Below, piece by piece: positions 63,844 through 64,000 of a DNA stretch of 64,000 nucleotides. This stretch comes from Erythrobacter sp. ANT-B3C2 (GTDB taxonomy: Bacteria > Pseudomonadota > Alphaproteobacteria > Sphingomonadales > Sphingomonadaceae): assembly GCA_001683845.1 (NCBI GenBank), contig LXQI01000007.1:82454-146453 (forward strand), written 5' to 3'. How positions within the stretch are numbered: the first letter of the stretch is position 1; every line of letters starts with the position of its first letter. The translations under genes were made by a program, and so were the position numbers. The notes under the pieces were generated by a model. That model had not been told where the DNA came from. It was given only the letters and a program-made list of their open reading frames with translations, and ran no database searches.

Positions 63844-64000
63844 GCCTGCGCGGTTGCGCCAATCAATGCCAATCCCAAGACCGATTGCGAAATCGCACGT
63901 TCGCTGCCACCACCGTGACAATGGATGTTGTGCCTAGGTGTTTAGTCCCACGCTGTGGTGATACGGTGGATCACCACGAGTGGCGGGAGCAGCTATGGGC

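Larger units (their letters stand above)
57200..64000. mobile_element. Mobilisable integrated element (left part in window)
   Basis: From the integrase to the end of the window: int, alpA, traD, traC, oriT, traA, a small membrane protein and higBA. It has relaxase and oriT but no type IV secretion genes, so it would need a helper plasmid to transfer, unless those genes lie past 64000. Right end not seen. Confidence 0.8.

Overview
This is a GC-rich chromosome segment from an alphaproteobacterium, most likely a sphingomonad (Sphingomonadaceae or Erythrobacteraceae). That placement is inferred from gene order and families: phoR-pstSCAB-phoU-phoB, zapA-6S RNA-fau-DUF2842, a Caulobacter/sphingomonad-style xylose operator, an alphaproteobacterial-type LexA box, CHRD/PEP-CTERM proteins and sphingomonad-type TraA/TraC/TraD. 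Most of the window is ordinary chromosome. The unusual parts are the left end, the 30.6-38.2 kb block, the 47.5-55.5 kb sugar locus and an integrated mobile element at the right end.

Layout. (1) 1-5.8 kb: the 3' part of a sulfoquinovosidase, a LacI regulator, an aldo-keto reductase and an SsuD-type flavin monooxygenase, each overlapping the next by 4 bp, then glpD. This fits the sulfo-SMO route (sulfoquinovose monooxygenase pathway), with GlpD handling the glycerol part of plant sulfolipid. (2) 6.3-30.5 kb: housekeeping genes. These are tRNA-Pro, thyA, branched-chain 2-oxoacid dehydrogenase E1a/E1b/E2, tRNA-Asp, DUF2842-fau-6S RNA-zapA, a tkt-gap-MOSC-pgk-fba-thiE central carbon cluster, an L,D-transpeptidase, an M23 peptidase, efp, an inositol-phosphatase, tRNA-Leu followed by a 39-bp tandem repeat, an SLC13 transporter, DUF475, panB and an amino-acid permease. 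(3) 30.6-38.2 kb: a scar fusing two broken genes, then a DNA-repair cassette of radical SAM protein, DUF4130-UdgX fusion and error-prone polymerase DnaE2. A perfect GAAC-N7-GAAC LexA box sits at the front of the cassette. (4) 38.2-47.4 kb: a LysE exporter, an extensin-like protein and the complete phosphate regulon, with a Pho box overlapping the phoR stop codon. (5) 47.5-55.5 kb: a xylan/xylose locus with a XylR-like operator and intact xylB and xylA. Behind them is a run of damaged genes: frameshifted GH43, GH9 truncated and fused to the tail of a TonB-dependent receptor, and a decayed MFS transporter. A mutarotase in the same stretch is intact. (6) 55.6-64 kb: a CPA2 antiporter, then a mobilisable integrated element (tyrosine integrase, AlpA, TraD/TraC, predicted oriT, TraA relaxase-helicase, a small membrane protein, HigBA toxin-antitoxin) that runs to or past the window end.

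How they work together. Sulfolipid or xylan sugars would be trimmed outside or in the periplasm, imported, and turned into glucose or xylulose-5-phosphate, which the tkt/gap/pgk/fba enzymes can process. The repair cassette looks like an SOS-controlled response to damaged or uracil-containing DNA. It has dnaE2 but no imuA or imuB beside it. Two gene-gene fusions of the same shape (5' half of one gene joined to the 3' part of another on the same strand) plus several frameshifts point either to real genome decay or to assembly error; long reads would decide this.
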